This document shows, one piece after another, positions 1 through 6,303 of a stretch of DNA of 7,272 bases. The position numbers and the translations under genes are program-made. The stretch is taken from NCBI GenBank assembly GCA_030589965.1, contig JAUUZM010000167.1, positions 1 through 7,272 on the forward strand. The letters run 5' to 3'. The notes under the pieces are model-generated. The model saw only the letters and a list, made by a program, of their open reading frames with translations, did not search any database and had not been told where the DNA came from. Each line of letters begins with the position of its first letter. Positions within the stretch are counted from its first letter, which is position 1. This DNA comes from Bacteroides sp. (GTDB taxonomy: Bacteria; Bacteroidota; Bacteroidia; Bacteroidales; SM23-62).

Positions 1-551
1 AAGATTCCTTCGGACAGACCAGAAACGGTGGTAGTAGCTATATCAGTCATTCGGAATGCTATATAGTCTCCCGGTAACAGAATCTTATGGATCTTTTCGT
101 AAATATCCGGCTGATTTTCTTTTACCCATTTCAATTTGGATGCAGTGAAGTTACCAGGGGAATTTAAGAGGCTGCTGAGGCAGCGTTGGGACCCAAGCTC
201 ATCAAAGGCCTTATCCCCAATTTCAACAGCCCGGCTGTCACACCATATGATGGCTGGTCTGAGCACCTTATACTCTTTGTCCACCATCACCAGTCCATGC
301 ATCTGGTAGGATATTCCGATTGCAGCAATCCGGTTGATATCTATATTACCCTGCTCAAGTACATCCCGGGTAGCCAGGCAGAGATTTTCCCACCAGGATT
401 CCGGATCCTGCTCTGCCCAACCAGTCCGGGGAGCATTGATCTCCATTTCTGTTCTGGGTTGAAAAGCCGCAGCGATTACTGTTCCCGAGTCTCCATCGAG
501 GATACTCGCTTTCACTGACGAGCTGCCTATATCATAGCCAAGTAATAACAT
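1..551 (-). CDS. xylB: FGGY-family carbohydrate kinase, xylulokinase-like (C-terminus cut by window edge)
   Basis: This is the N-terminal 183 codons of a sugar kinase of the FGGY (actin-like ATPase) family, probably phosphorylating D-xylulose to D-xylulose-5-phosphate in the cytoplasm. Visible motifs are the N-terminal phosphate-binding segment GYDIGSSSVKA (residues 5-15), SYQMHG (81-86; QMHG is typical of xylulokinases), RPAIIWCDSRA (98-108) and LLPGDY (158-163). All line up in order with E. coli XylB as I remember it. The second domain, including the catalytic Asp expected near residue 230, lies beyond the window. The start is the ATG at 551; the frame opens directly with MLLLGYDIG and there is no Shine-Dalgarno. 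The gene lies 102 bp downstream of the transporter stop, with a terminator between, so it is probably a separate transcription unit. I see no convincing promoter in the 41 bp between hairpin and ATG. FGGY members also phosphorylate other ketoses or polyols, so the substrate is less certain than the family. Confidence 0.88.
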   Translation of the reverse strand, partial: MLLLGYDIGSSSVKASILDGDSGTVIAAAFQPRTEMEINAPRTGWAEQDPESWWENLCLATRDVLEQGNIDINRIAAIGISYQMHGLVMVDKEYKVLRPAIIWCDSRAVEIGDKAFDELGSQRCLSSLLNSPGNFTASKLKWVKENQPDIYEKIHKILLPGDYIAFRMTDIATTTVSGLSEGI

Positions 552-592
552 GAGGAAATAAAAGTAAGAAATAAATGTCGATATGCTAAAAC

Positions 593-632
593 AAAAAACC
601 TGATAATCGAATGATCGACTATCAGGTTTTTT
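593..632 (-). terminator. Rho-independent terminator at the end of the lyase-aldolase-transporter operon
   Basis: There is a perfect 13-bp inverted repeat: AAAAAACCTGATA at 593-605 pairs with TATCAGGTTTTTT at 620-632. Inside the loop a further 4-bp TCGA pairing (607-610 with 615-618) is possible. Read on the minus strand, the hairpin starts 21 nt after the transporter stop and ends in a run of six T, as an intrinsic terminator should. The sequence is symmetrical, so it could also act on plus-strand transcription, but no plus-strand gene is seen to its left. It separates the kinase gene from the operon upstream. Confidence 0.85.
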
Positions 633-653
633 ATGATAAGAATTTCTATAGCC

Positions 654-1955
654 TTACAATTCCACCCTTTTCATTTTGGGCGCAATAATGTTCATAAGGA
701 TCCAGGCAAGGATATAAGCGGAACCGGAAATAATGAACAAGGTTGTATAACCCGTCTCTACATTTCCGGCTGCTTTCGTTATCTCCAGTATTTGTCCGGC
801 CAACAGAGCCACAAGGATTCCGCCGACTGAACCAGCGAATCCACCTATTCCAACGACTGAAGCAACAGCTTTTTTAGGGAACATATCTGAAACTGTTGTA
901 AAGATATTTGCAGACCATGCCTGGTGTGATGAGGCAGCAAGACTGATGATGGCAATGGCTCCCCAGTAACCGATTCCATCTGCCTGTACAAACATAATTG
1001 GCGTTACCATAACCGCAAACAGAAGCATGGCACCAGTCCTTGCCTTGTATACTGGCCATCCCTTCTTAATGAGGAATGAAGATAGCCATCCTCCAAAAAT
1101 ACTTCCGACTGTGGTAGAGGTATAAATAACTGCTAGAGGAAGCATCAAGCCCTTAATGTCTATTCCTCTGGTATCCCGAAGCCATCCAGGAATCCAGAAA
1201 AGGTAAAACCACCAGATTGGGTCAGTGAAGAATTTACCAGCAAAAAAGGCCCATGTCTGCTTGTATTTTAAAAGTGTGAGCCAGGGTATCTTTTCCTTGG
1301 TTTCCTCTTCCTGATCACTCAGAATGTATTCCATTTCAGCTTTTCCAAGTCTTGCCTGTTTTTCTGGGATCTCATAAAAAATAAACCAGAATATAAGCCA
1401 GACTAAACCGATAGCTCCAACAAGAATAAAGGCCATCTGCCATCCCCATTGGATATAGATCAATGGGACTAAAATGGGAGCAAGGATGGCGCCAACGTTT
1501 GTACCGGAATTAAATATTCCAGTGGCCAGTGCACGTTCCTTTTTGGGGAACCATTCCGCAATAGTTTTTATCGCTGCAGGGAAATTACCAGCTTCCGTTA
1601 TTCCAAGGAATGATCTGGCTACACCAAATCCAAGAGGGCCTCTTGCAAAGGCATGTCCGATTGCTGCAAGGCTCCAGCCGACAAAAGCCCAGGCATATCC
1701 AAGTTTGGTGCCTAACCAGTCAATGAACCTTCCCATTAGAAGCATTCCGATGGCATAGGAAAATTGAAAAGCTGAAACGATGTAAGAATATTCAGCTTCG
1801 CCGATACCAAGTTCTGAATCCAGCTCATTTTTCAGGATTGATATTACCTGCCTGTCAAGGTAGTTAACAGTAGTGGCGAAGAAAACAAGGGCACAGATAG
1901 TCCACCTGTACTTTCCTATTTTTTCATTCGCCTGGGTAAATTTGCTTTGAGTCAT
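654..1955 (-). CDS. exuT: MFS hexuronate transporter, ExuT-like (anion:cation symporter family)
   Basis: This is a 433-residue inner-membrane permease of the major facilitator superfamily, close in length to E. coli ExuT and related hexuronate:proton symporters. About 12 hydrophobic segments can be followed, in two halves around a charged central loop at about residues 196-232. Recognisable elements are NYLDR in TM1 (31-35), YSYIVSAF entering TM2 (57-64), GRFIDWLGTKLGYA (75-88; the MFS loop 2-3 motif region, similar to ExuT), a TM4 segment with R114 and E121, and EWFPKKER (134-141), which is strongly typical of this subfamily. It is the third gene of the minus-strand operon, after the lyase-hydrolase and the aldolase, and is followed by a terminator. 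The context suggests uptake of the unsaturated or 5-keto-4-deoxy uronate released in the periplasm. Import of galacturonate or glucuronate is the conservative alternative. The start is the ATG at 1955; the 94-bp gap upstream is wider than the other junctions in the operon. Confidence 0.88.
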   Translation of the reverse strand: MTQSKFTQANEKIGKYRWTICALVFFATTVNYLDRQVISILKNELDSELGIGEAEYSYIVSAFQFSYAIGMLLMGRFIDWLGTKLGYAWAFVGWSLAAIGHAFARGPLGFGVARSFLGITEAGNFPAAIKTIAEWFPKKERALATGIFNSGTNVGAILAPILVPLIYIQWGWQMAFILVGAIGLVWLIFWFIFYEIPEKQARLGKAEMEYILSDQEEETKEKIPWLTLLKYKQTWAFFAGKFFTDPIWWFYLFWIPGWLRDTRGIDIKGLMLPLAVIYTSTTVGSIFGGWLSSFLIKKGWPVYKARTGAMLLFAVMVTPIMFVQADGIGYWGAIAIISLAASSHQAWSANIFTTVSDMFPKKAVASVVGIGGFAGSVGGILVALLAGQILEITKAAGNVETGYTTLFIISGSAYILAWILMNIIAPKMKRVEL

Positions 1956-2049
1956 GTGATAATAGGTTTAATTGTTCAAATTGATGCTGACTAAGATAGT
2001 TTTTTTTTTGAGACGGTCTTTTAGAATGATTCTGAATACATCATGAATT
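1956..2049 (-). other. 94-bp intra-operon gap with A10 tract and two short palindromes
   Basis: This gap lies between the aldolase stop and the transporter start. It contains AGACGGTCT (2011-2019) and AGAATGATTCT (2023-2033), each a perfect inverted repeat around a single central base. A run of ten T on the plus strand (2000-2009; A10 in the transcript) also lies here. One-base loops cannot form RNA hairpins as written, so the palindromes are more likely protein-binding sites, or chance. I searched the minus strand for a TTTG-N19-21-TAnnTTTG promoter. There are partial -7 matches (TATCTTAG, TCAATTTG), but neither has a paired -33 element, so I do not call a promoter. Confidence 0.3.
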
Positions 2050-2700
2050 TTAGAGTTCCTTCACGGTCTTTCTTAGATCCTTAATCTTTTGGGTAAGTCC
2101 GGCGAAATCCCCCTGTTGAATTAACTCTTTGGAAAGCAAGTCTGAACCCAGGCCAAAAGCCTCGGCTCCGGCATCATGCCAGGCCTTCAGATTTTCTGCT
2201 TCGGCCTTTACTCCACCGGTAACAACTATTGATAGCCAGGGACATGGCCCCTTTATAGCTTTTATGTAGGAAGGACCTCCTAGCTGTTCGGCAGGAAATA
2301 CCTTAACCATTTCGGCACCCCATAACTCTGCCTGGTGCATTTCCGTAAGGGTGGAGCAACCTGGAATATATAACATTCCTTTCTCCTTGCAAACATCGAC
2401 TACTTCTTTGCTAAGCAGAGGCGAGACCATGAAATCACAACCAGCCTCAATGTATTTCTCCGCCGTTTTTCCATCCACAATGCTGCCTATACCAAGAGCA
2501 GCATTCGGGTAATGTTCGGATTTATACTTCAGTAGCTCAGTAAAAACGGGGAGTGCATTTGAACCCCTGTTAGTGAATTCGAGTAATTGAATTCCCCCTT
2601 CAAATATTGCCTTCATCACCTCAATGGCGATCCCTGCGTCGTCATGATAGAACAGGGGCATGACCCGGATATCCCGGATTTTTTGTAGAATTTCTTTCAT
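2050..2700 (-). CDS. eda: KDPG/KHG aldolase (2-dehydro-3-deoxy-phosphogluconate aldolase)
   Basis: This is a 216-residue class I aldolase of the KDPG/KHG family, which cleaves 2-keto-3-deoxy-6-phosphogluconate to pyruvate and glyceraldehyde-3-phosphate in the cytoplasm. The length is normal for the family. Key residues are visible: the Schiff-base lysine K133 in MVKVFPAE (131-138; the same number as in E. coli Eda), the general acid/base glutamate E41 in LLEFTNRG (39-46) with R45, the IPGCST loop (112-117) and the phosphate-binding TGG (161-163). Its ATG overlaps the last base of the upstream lyase-hydrolase stop codon (TAATG on the minus strand), so the two are probably translationally coupled. 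It is the last step of uronate breakdown, placed in one operon with the enzyme that releases the uronate and the transporter. Some family members also cleave 4-hydroxy-2-oxoglutarate or 2-dehydro-3-deoxy-6-phosphogalactonate. The context favours KDPG. Confidence 0.93.
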   Translation of the reverse strand: MKEILQKIRDIRVMPLFYHDDAGIAIEVMKAIFEGGIQLLEFTNRGSNALPVFTELLKYKSEHYPNAALGIGSIVDGKTAEKYIEAGCDFMVSPLLSKEVVDVCKEKGMLYIPGCSTLTEMHQAELWGAEMVKVFPAEQLGGPSYIKAIKGPCPWLSIVVTGGVKAEAENLKAWHDAGAEAFGLGSDLLSKELIQQGDFAGLTQKIKDLRKTVKEL

Positions 2701-5075
2701 TATTTTAAATACGTTAACATTTCACTCCCTGCCTGGATAAATGCTCCACTGGCATATACATGGGATTGATTATCATAGAATGGATAAGGTGACCCTGCAA
2801 CCTGCTGTACATATCCAAGACGCCCGGCTTCATTCACATTAGCACAAAGGGCGGTCCATGCCTTCTCCAGAGCTGCACCGTATTCTTTCCTGTCAAGCAG
2901 GCCATTATTAATTCCCCAGGCAAATGCAAATGTAAAGAAAGAACTCCCACTTGATTCTCCCATATCGAGATATTCCGGATCTATCAGGCTTACTCTCCAG
3001 AGTCCGTCCTCATCCTGTATCCTGAGTAATTTAGCAGCCATTTCCCTGAATTGGTTCTCAAACTTTATCCGGTTTGGATAATCTTCAGGCATGTACATGA
3101 GGGTTCTGGCAATTCCGGCTATCACCCATCCGTTGCCGCGGGACCAGAAGATTTTCTTGCCGTTCTCTGTCAATTGATCAAAAAAACGGTCATCCCTGAA
3201 ATAAAGAGAGTCTGCGGAAGAATACATATAGTCCGACGTCAGCCACCAATGCTTGTCCAGGTATTTTAGGTATTTTTCTTTCCCGGTTGCTGCGTAAATC
3301 CTTGCGAATGCAGGTGGAGCCATGTAAAGGGCATCACACCAGGTCCACCATTCCCCACGATATGGATTCCCGTCGTGACGGACATCCGCTTTGGGTTTCC
3401 GGTCAATATGCATATCCATCACCCATTGGATATTTTCGATCATCTCGGGGTTCTTCTCTTCCATATATATTTCGGCATAGGATTGGGCGACCGTCAGGCG
3501 GTCGGCATGGTAAATATCATTACGGATTTTCCAGTCATTTTTTTGCCCAAGATTCTTGATCTCGTTTTTGTAGCGTTCTTCTCCGGTGGACTGATACAAT
3601 GCCCATAAACCTGTATAGAATGCACCGTAATGCCAGTCCAGCTTATGAGGCTTCCTGGGATTCATAATCTGCCAGTCCGCTACCCTGTGCATTATTTCAA
3701 GTATCCCTTTTTCTTCCAAAACAGGAGCCTGAGGTTCTGGTTTGAGACTCATCTGGATAGATGTATGGTAGTCTGTGTAATGTACGTACCTGGTATTGCA
3801 CATCCAGAGCACTTGCAAAGGATTATCCTCAGCAGCATTGCGAACAGCAAAGGGGCGGACATTGTTTTTTGAAGAGCCTTTTGTTATTGGACTTACCATC
3901 CAGGATTTACCATCATTTTTGGTCTGCCATTTTTCAATCTCAAACACAGTATCCCTGTTCACAGACAGATAAACTATTCCAGCATTCTCTTTATCAATAG
4001 TAATTCCTCCTGAATAATTTGGTTCACGTTCGCTTACACCCTCCTTTGTTTCCGGGAACCAGCTTCCAGCATCCACCAGGTCCGTATTGCTCCATTCTTT
4101 TCCGTTCCACCTGGCGTAACTATATATATGGTGCATGTCATCAGGAAACTTTGCGTAAGCAATTACAGGATTGCCTTCACCGTCAGAAGCAATGTCCCAA
4201 ATCCATGCCTTTTCATTTGAGATTATTGCATCATACACACAATCCGCCTGACGGGGTTGTATCTCATCGCCCAAATCTCCTATCTTTTCACCACCTGCTT
4301 TGAAAAGTGAACCTGCCTCGTAGTACATATAATAAATACTGTTCTGATCTTCGTTCCGGGGATGTCCGTCCGTGAAGGCAAAATGGATGCGTTTATGTCC
4401 GTCTGAACTTACCTTAACATATGGGCGTCTCATGTTATAAATTCGCTCGGGAAGAATATACATTCCGCCCTTGCTCCAGGATATACCATTATCATCAGAC
4501 CATGCATAGGAGGGTTTAAAATCAATGCCCCTCCAGAAAATATAGATCCTGCCCTCTTCACCTGAGAGCCTGATCGGGTGTGAATAGGTATAACTGTCCC
4601 GCATATCCGGGTATCTTTCCAGGTCATTCAACGCCAGGCGATCCGCTTCGCCAATGGTGTTGATACTTTCCGGCTCTTCCGAGCGGCATAAATAAAGAGG
4701 ATTTGCCCCGCTGTGTTTGCTGAAGAATATCAGCAGTTTTCCTTCATCATCAAATAGAATGCTTGGATTGTCATGGTCATCTACCTGGAGGCCGTCAAAA
4801 ATAACCCTGGTGTCGGTAACACCGGTTTCGTGGTCATAGTAGCCGACATGTATATCTCCGTAACGATCTACCCAACCTGAATAGGTTCTTTTGTGGATGC
4901 CCTCAAAGTAAACCGCCCTGGGGTCAGAATACCAGCACCATGCCCCGTCAAATGTAAATGAAGGATAAATTTCAGAATCCTGGCCTGCTTTTTTTTCGGT
5001 ACGGGTTTTCGCCAGATCCTGGGCAAAGCTGCTGACAGAGAAAAGCATCAATGCAATAAAAATTCGGAATTTCAT
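2700..5075 (-). CDS. Secreted two-domain enzyme: BNR_4 beta-propeller (lyase-like) fused to GH105 unsaturated-uronyl hydrolase
   Basis: This 791-residue protein starts with a Sec signal peptide (hydrophobic stretch at about 5-18, likely cleavage SFA|QD after residue 18, no lipobox Cys), so it is probably periplasmic. Residues ~36-445 form a BNR_4-type propeller opening with DGAWCWYSDPRA (43-54). This fold is used by polysaccharide lyases PL24, PL25 and PL42, which act on uronate linkages in ulvan or on rhamnose-glucuronate. H101 (DDHDNPSI) and H121 (KHSG), 20 residues apart, fit the His pair of those lyases; Y162/Y164 and R182 (FWRG) are candidate partners. After a Pro-rich linker (446-457), residues ~458-790 form a GH105 (alpha/alpha)6 barrel. 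It carries YHADRLTVAQSY (522-533, D525), WCDALYMAPP (579-588, D581 matching the YteR catalytic Asp), FWSRGNGW (643-650) and SHVYASGAF (771-779). The likely activity is beta-elimination followed by removal of the unsaturated uronate. GH105 is assigned with high confidence; lyase activity is inferred. It is the first gene of the minus-strand operon, behind an operator-controlled promoter. Confidence 0.87.
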   Translation of the reverse strand: MKFRIFIALMLFSVSSFAQDLAKTRTEKKAGQDSEIYPSFTFDGAWCWYSDPRAVYFEGIHKRTYSGWVDRYGDIHVGYYDHETGVTDTRVIFDGLQVDDHDNPSILFDDEGKLLIFFSKHSGANPLYLCRSEEPESINTIGEADRLALNDLERYPDMRDSYTYSHPIRLSGEEGRIYIFWRGIDFKPSYAWSDDNGISWSKGGMYILPERIYNMRRPYVKVSSDGHKRIHFAFTDGHPRNEDQNSIYYMYYEAGSLFKAGGEKIGDLGDEIQPRQADCVYDAIISNEKAWIWDIASDGEGNPVIAYAKFPDDMHHIYSYARWNGKEWSNTDLVDAGSWFPETKEGVSEREPNYSGGITIDKENAGIVYLSVNRDTVFEIEKWQTKNDGKSWMVSPITKGSSKNNVRPFAVRNAAEDNPLQVLWMCNTRYVHYTDYHTSIQMSLKPEPQAPVLEEKGILEIMHRVADWQIMNPRKPHKLDWHYGAFYTGLWALYQSTGEERYKNEIKNLGQKNDWKIRNDIYHADRLTVAQSYAEIYMEEKNPEMIENIQWVMDMHIDRKPKADVRHDGNPYRGEWWTWCDALYMAPPAFARIYAATGKEKYLKYLDKHWWLTSDYMYSSADSLYFRDDRFFDQLTENGKKIFWSRGNGWVIAGIARTLMYMPEDYPNRIKFENQFREMAAKLLRIQDEDGLWRVSLIDPEYLDMGESSGSSFFTFAFAWGINNGLLDRKEYGAALEKAWTALCANVNEAGRLGYVQQVAGSPYPFYDNQSHVYASGAFIQAGSEMLTYLK

Positions 5076-5119
5076 TTTTATGATTATTAGTTGAGTGGGA
5101 CTCGAGTTAAAATGCTGTG

Positions 5120-5150
5120 CAAAATAAATAATCTCAATGAATTAAGCAAA
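5120..5150 (-). promoter_or_regulatory. Predicted Bacteroidota-type promoter of the lyase-aldolase-transporter operon
   Basis: Read on the minus strand there is TTTG (5150-5147), then 19 nt, then TTATTTTG (5127-5120). This matches the Bacteroidota housekeeping consensus TTTG-N19-21-TAnnTTTG with a single mismatch in the -7 box. Transcription would start around 5113, giving a leader of about 38 nt before the ATG at 5075. The -33 TTTG lies inside operator 1, so a bound repressor would exclude RNA polymerase. The assignment rests on consensus and spacing only. Confidence 0.55.
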
Positions 5151-5157
5151 CGTTTGC
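5146..5157. promoter_or_regulatory. LacI-family operator 1
   Basis: GCAAACGTTTGC is a perfect 12-bp palindrome centred on CpG, the standard architecture of LacI-family operators, where hinge-helix leucines intercalate at a central CG. The core is identical to that of the E. coli PurR box. It lies 71 bp upstream of the lyase-hydrolase ATG and contains the -33 element of that operon's predicted promoter. A LacI-family gene starts about 130 bp away, which makes that protein the obvious ligand. Confidence 0.85.
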
Positions 5158-5244
5158 GCTTATTTATATTGGTTTGCATTAAGCGTAAAATACAGATATA
5201 CAAACTGATAGAGTATTCATGAAATATTTATATTAGAAATTGTT

Positions 5245-5258
5245 CGCAAACGTTTGCG
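5245..5258. promoter_or_regulatory. LacI-family operator 2
   Basis: CGCAAACGTTTGCG is a perfect 14-bp palindrome with the same core as operator 1. Its centre (5251/5252) is exactly 100 bp from the centre of operator 1 (5151/5152). It ends 30 bp before the regulator ATG, just upstream of a perfect -7 box at 5267-5274, and would overlap the -33 region of that promoter. This placement predicts autoregulation of the regulator-kduI-kduD operon. A 24-bp segment starting at the core (5246-5269) repeats 5146-5169 with two differences, so the similarity extends past the palindrome on one side. Confidence 0.87.
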
Positions 5259-5260
5259 TT

Positions 5261-5280
5261 TATTTGTATATTTGTATATT
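5261..5280 (+). repeat. Short tandem repeat of TATTTGTA (2.5 copies) next to the regulator start
   Basis: TATTTGTA occurs at 5261-5268 and 5269-5276, followed by the partial copy TATT (5277-5280). It lies between operator 2 and the regulator start codon. Because each unit carries TATTTG, the repeat creates overlapping candidate -7 elements. Confidence 0.6.
5267..5274 (+). promoter_or_regulatory. Candidate -7 element of the regulator-kduI-kduD operon
   Basis: TATATTTG matches the Bacteroidota -7 consensus TAnnTTTG perfectly. A clear TTTG 19-21 nt upstream is missing; that region falls within operator 2 (about 5242-5247). If used, transcription would start near 5280, leaving a leader of only about 8-10 nt before the ATG at 5289. 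A promoter further upstream in the intergenic region is possible. Confidence 0.4.
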
Positions 5281-5288
5281 CATTGCAA

Positions 5289-6302
5289 ATGACTAAGAAA
5301 GTAACCATAAAAGATATTGCCAGGGAGCTCGATACAACCTATTCTACGGTTTCAAGGGCGCTGAATAATGCTCCCGGGATTGGTGATGAAAAGCGTAGAC
5401 AGGTGCTGGCCAAAGCGAGTGAAATGGGGTATGAGCCAAATCTGTTCGCAAGGCAGTTAAGACAGGGGGGAAGCCGTACTATTGGTTTAATCGTACCCAG
5501 GATTAACAGGGTATTCTTCTCAAATGTGATTCACGGTGTGGAAACCATCGCAAGGGAGCGTGGCTACAGTGTAATTATTTGCCAGTCAAATGAGGACAGG
5601 GTACGGGAGGAAGAGAATATCAAAACCTTGATCAGCAATCATGTGGCAGGCATATTAATGTCTTTATCCAAGGAGACTGAGAGTTCTGAGCCTCATAAGG
5701 AAATTCTCAGAAGAAATATACCTTTTGTGATGTTTGACCGGGTTTTTAGCGATCTTGAAACTAATAAGGTATTGAATGATAATTTTGATGCTTCTGTCCA
5801 GTTAACAGAGCACCTGATTCAGCAGGGCTATAAAAAGATTATCCATTTCGCTGGACCGGATAAAATAAATATATACCAGGAAAGGCATGCAGGATTTTTG
5901 AAGGCAATGGAAAATCATGGCATGCTAATAGGAGAGGAGCAGATACTGGAAAATGTTATCACAAAAGATAGGGGAAAAGAAGAAACTGACAGATTAATAA
6001 GGGAGGGCAAAGAATTCGATGCTATCTTAGCTTCCAGTGATTTTTCTGCACTTGGGGCCATGCTCAGTCTGCAAGAAAATCGTTTGAACGTACCCGGGGA
6101 TTTTGGTGTTGCCGGATTCTCGAATGAACCGTTTACCGAGTTGCTGGGACTTACATCGGTCGAGCAAAGAAGTACGGAGATTGGCAGATCTGCAGCCGGA
6201 CTATTGTTCGAAGGGATTGATTCCCACGAAAGTGGAACACTAAAGGAAATTGTTATCAAACCAGAAATAATCATACGTAATTCAACTTTAAAAACAGCTT
6301 AA
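5289..6302 (+). CDS. LacI-family transcriptional repressor of the uronate locus
   Basis: This is a 337-residue LacI/GalR-type regulator of normal length. The N-terminal helix-turn-helix is at about residues 6-25 (IKDIARELDTTYSTVSRAL, recognition helix around YSTVSRAL). The hinge helix NLFARQLRQ (51-59) has L57 where the family has its minor-groove-intercalating Leu. A periplasmic-binding-protein-like effector domain begins at RTIGLIVP (63-70) and includes ILASSDFSALGAM and GFSNEP. I chose the ATG at 5289 (MTKKVTIKDIA); a TTG two codons upstream (5283) is in frame but unnecessary. The gene is divergent from the lyase-hydrolase operon, and its stop is one base before the kduI start, so it is probably co-transcribed with kduI and kduD. 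Two matching operators lie just upstream. The likely effector is a pathway intermediate such as KDG or 5-keto-4-deoxyuronate, but nothing in the sequence identifies it. Confidence 0.95.
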   Translation: MTKKVTIKDIARELDTTYSTVSRALNNAPGIGDEKRRQVLAKASEMGYEPNLFARQLRQGGSRTIGLIVPRINRVFFSNVIHGVETIARERGYSVIICQSNEDRVREEENIKTLISNHVAGILMSLSKETESSEPHKEILRRNIPFVMFDRVFSDLETNKVLNDNFDASVQLTEHLIQQGYKKIIHFAGPDKINIYQERHAGFLKAMENHGMLIGEEQILENVITKDRGKEETDRLIREGKEFDAILASSDFSALGAMLSLQENRLNVPGDFGVAGFSNEPFTELLGLTSVEQRSTEIGRSAAGLLFEGIDSHESGTLKEIVIKPEIIIRNSTLKTA

Positions 6303-6303
6303 T

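Noticed and set aside
186..518. Plus-strand open frame of about 110 codons
   Set aside because: It lies wholly antisense to the FGGY kinase, whose minus-strand translation carries clear family motifs. The plus-strand product resembles nothing and has atypical composition.
633..830. Plus-strand open frame beginning in the terminator hairpin
   Set aside because: It overlaps the C-terminal coding region of the MFS transporter and starts at the end of the hairpin; nothing supports expression.
3051..4303. Several plus-strand open frames of 70-95 codons
   Set aside because: All are shadows of the lyase-GH105 coding sequence, whose conserved residues run uninterrupted on the minus strand.
5146..5258. 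PurR-type purine regulation, because the operator core equals the E. coli PurR box
   Set aside because: This core is shared by several LacI-family proteins. The adjacent LacI gene and uronate pathway genes explain the sites better, and no purine genes are present.
5076..5288. Riboswitch or small RNA in the divergent intergenic region
   Set aside because: The region is A/T-rich with no conserved-looking stems beyond the operator palindromes, and the predicted leaders are too short for an aptamer.
5915..6274. Minus-strand open frame of about 119 codons
   Set aside because: It is antisense to the C-terminal half of the LacI regulator; it is Ser/Pro-rich, low in motif content and has no promoter or partner gene.
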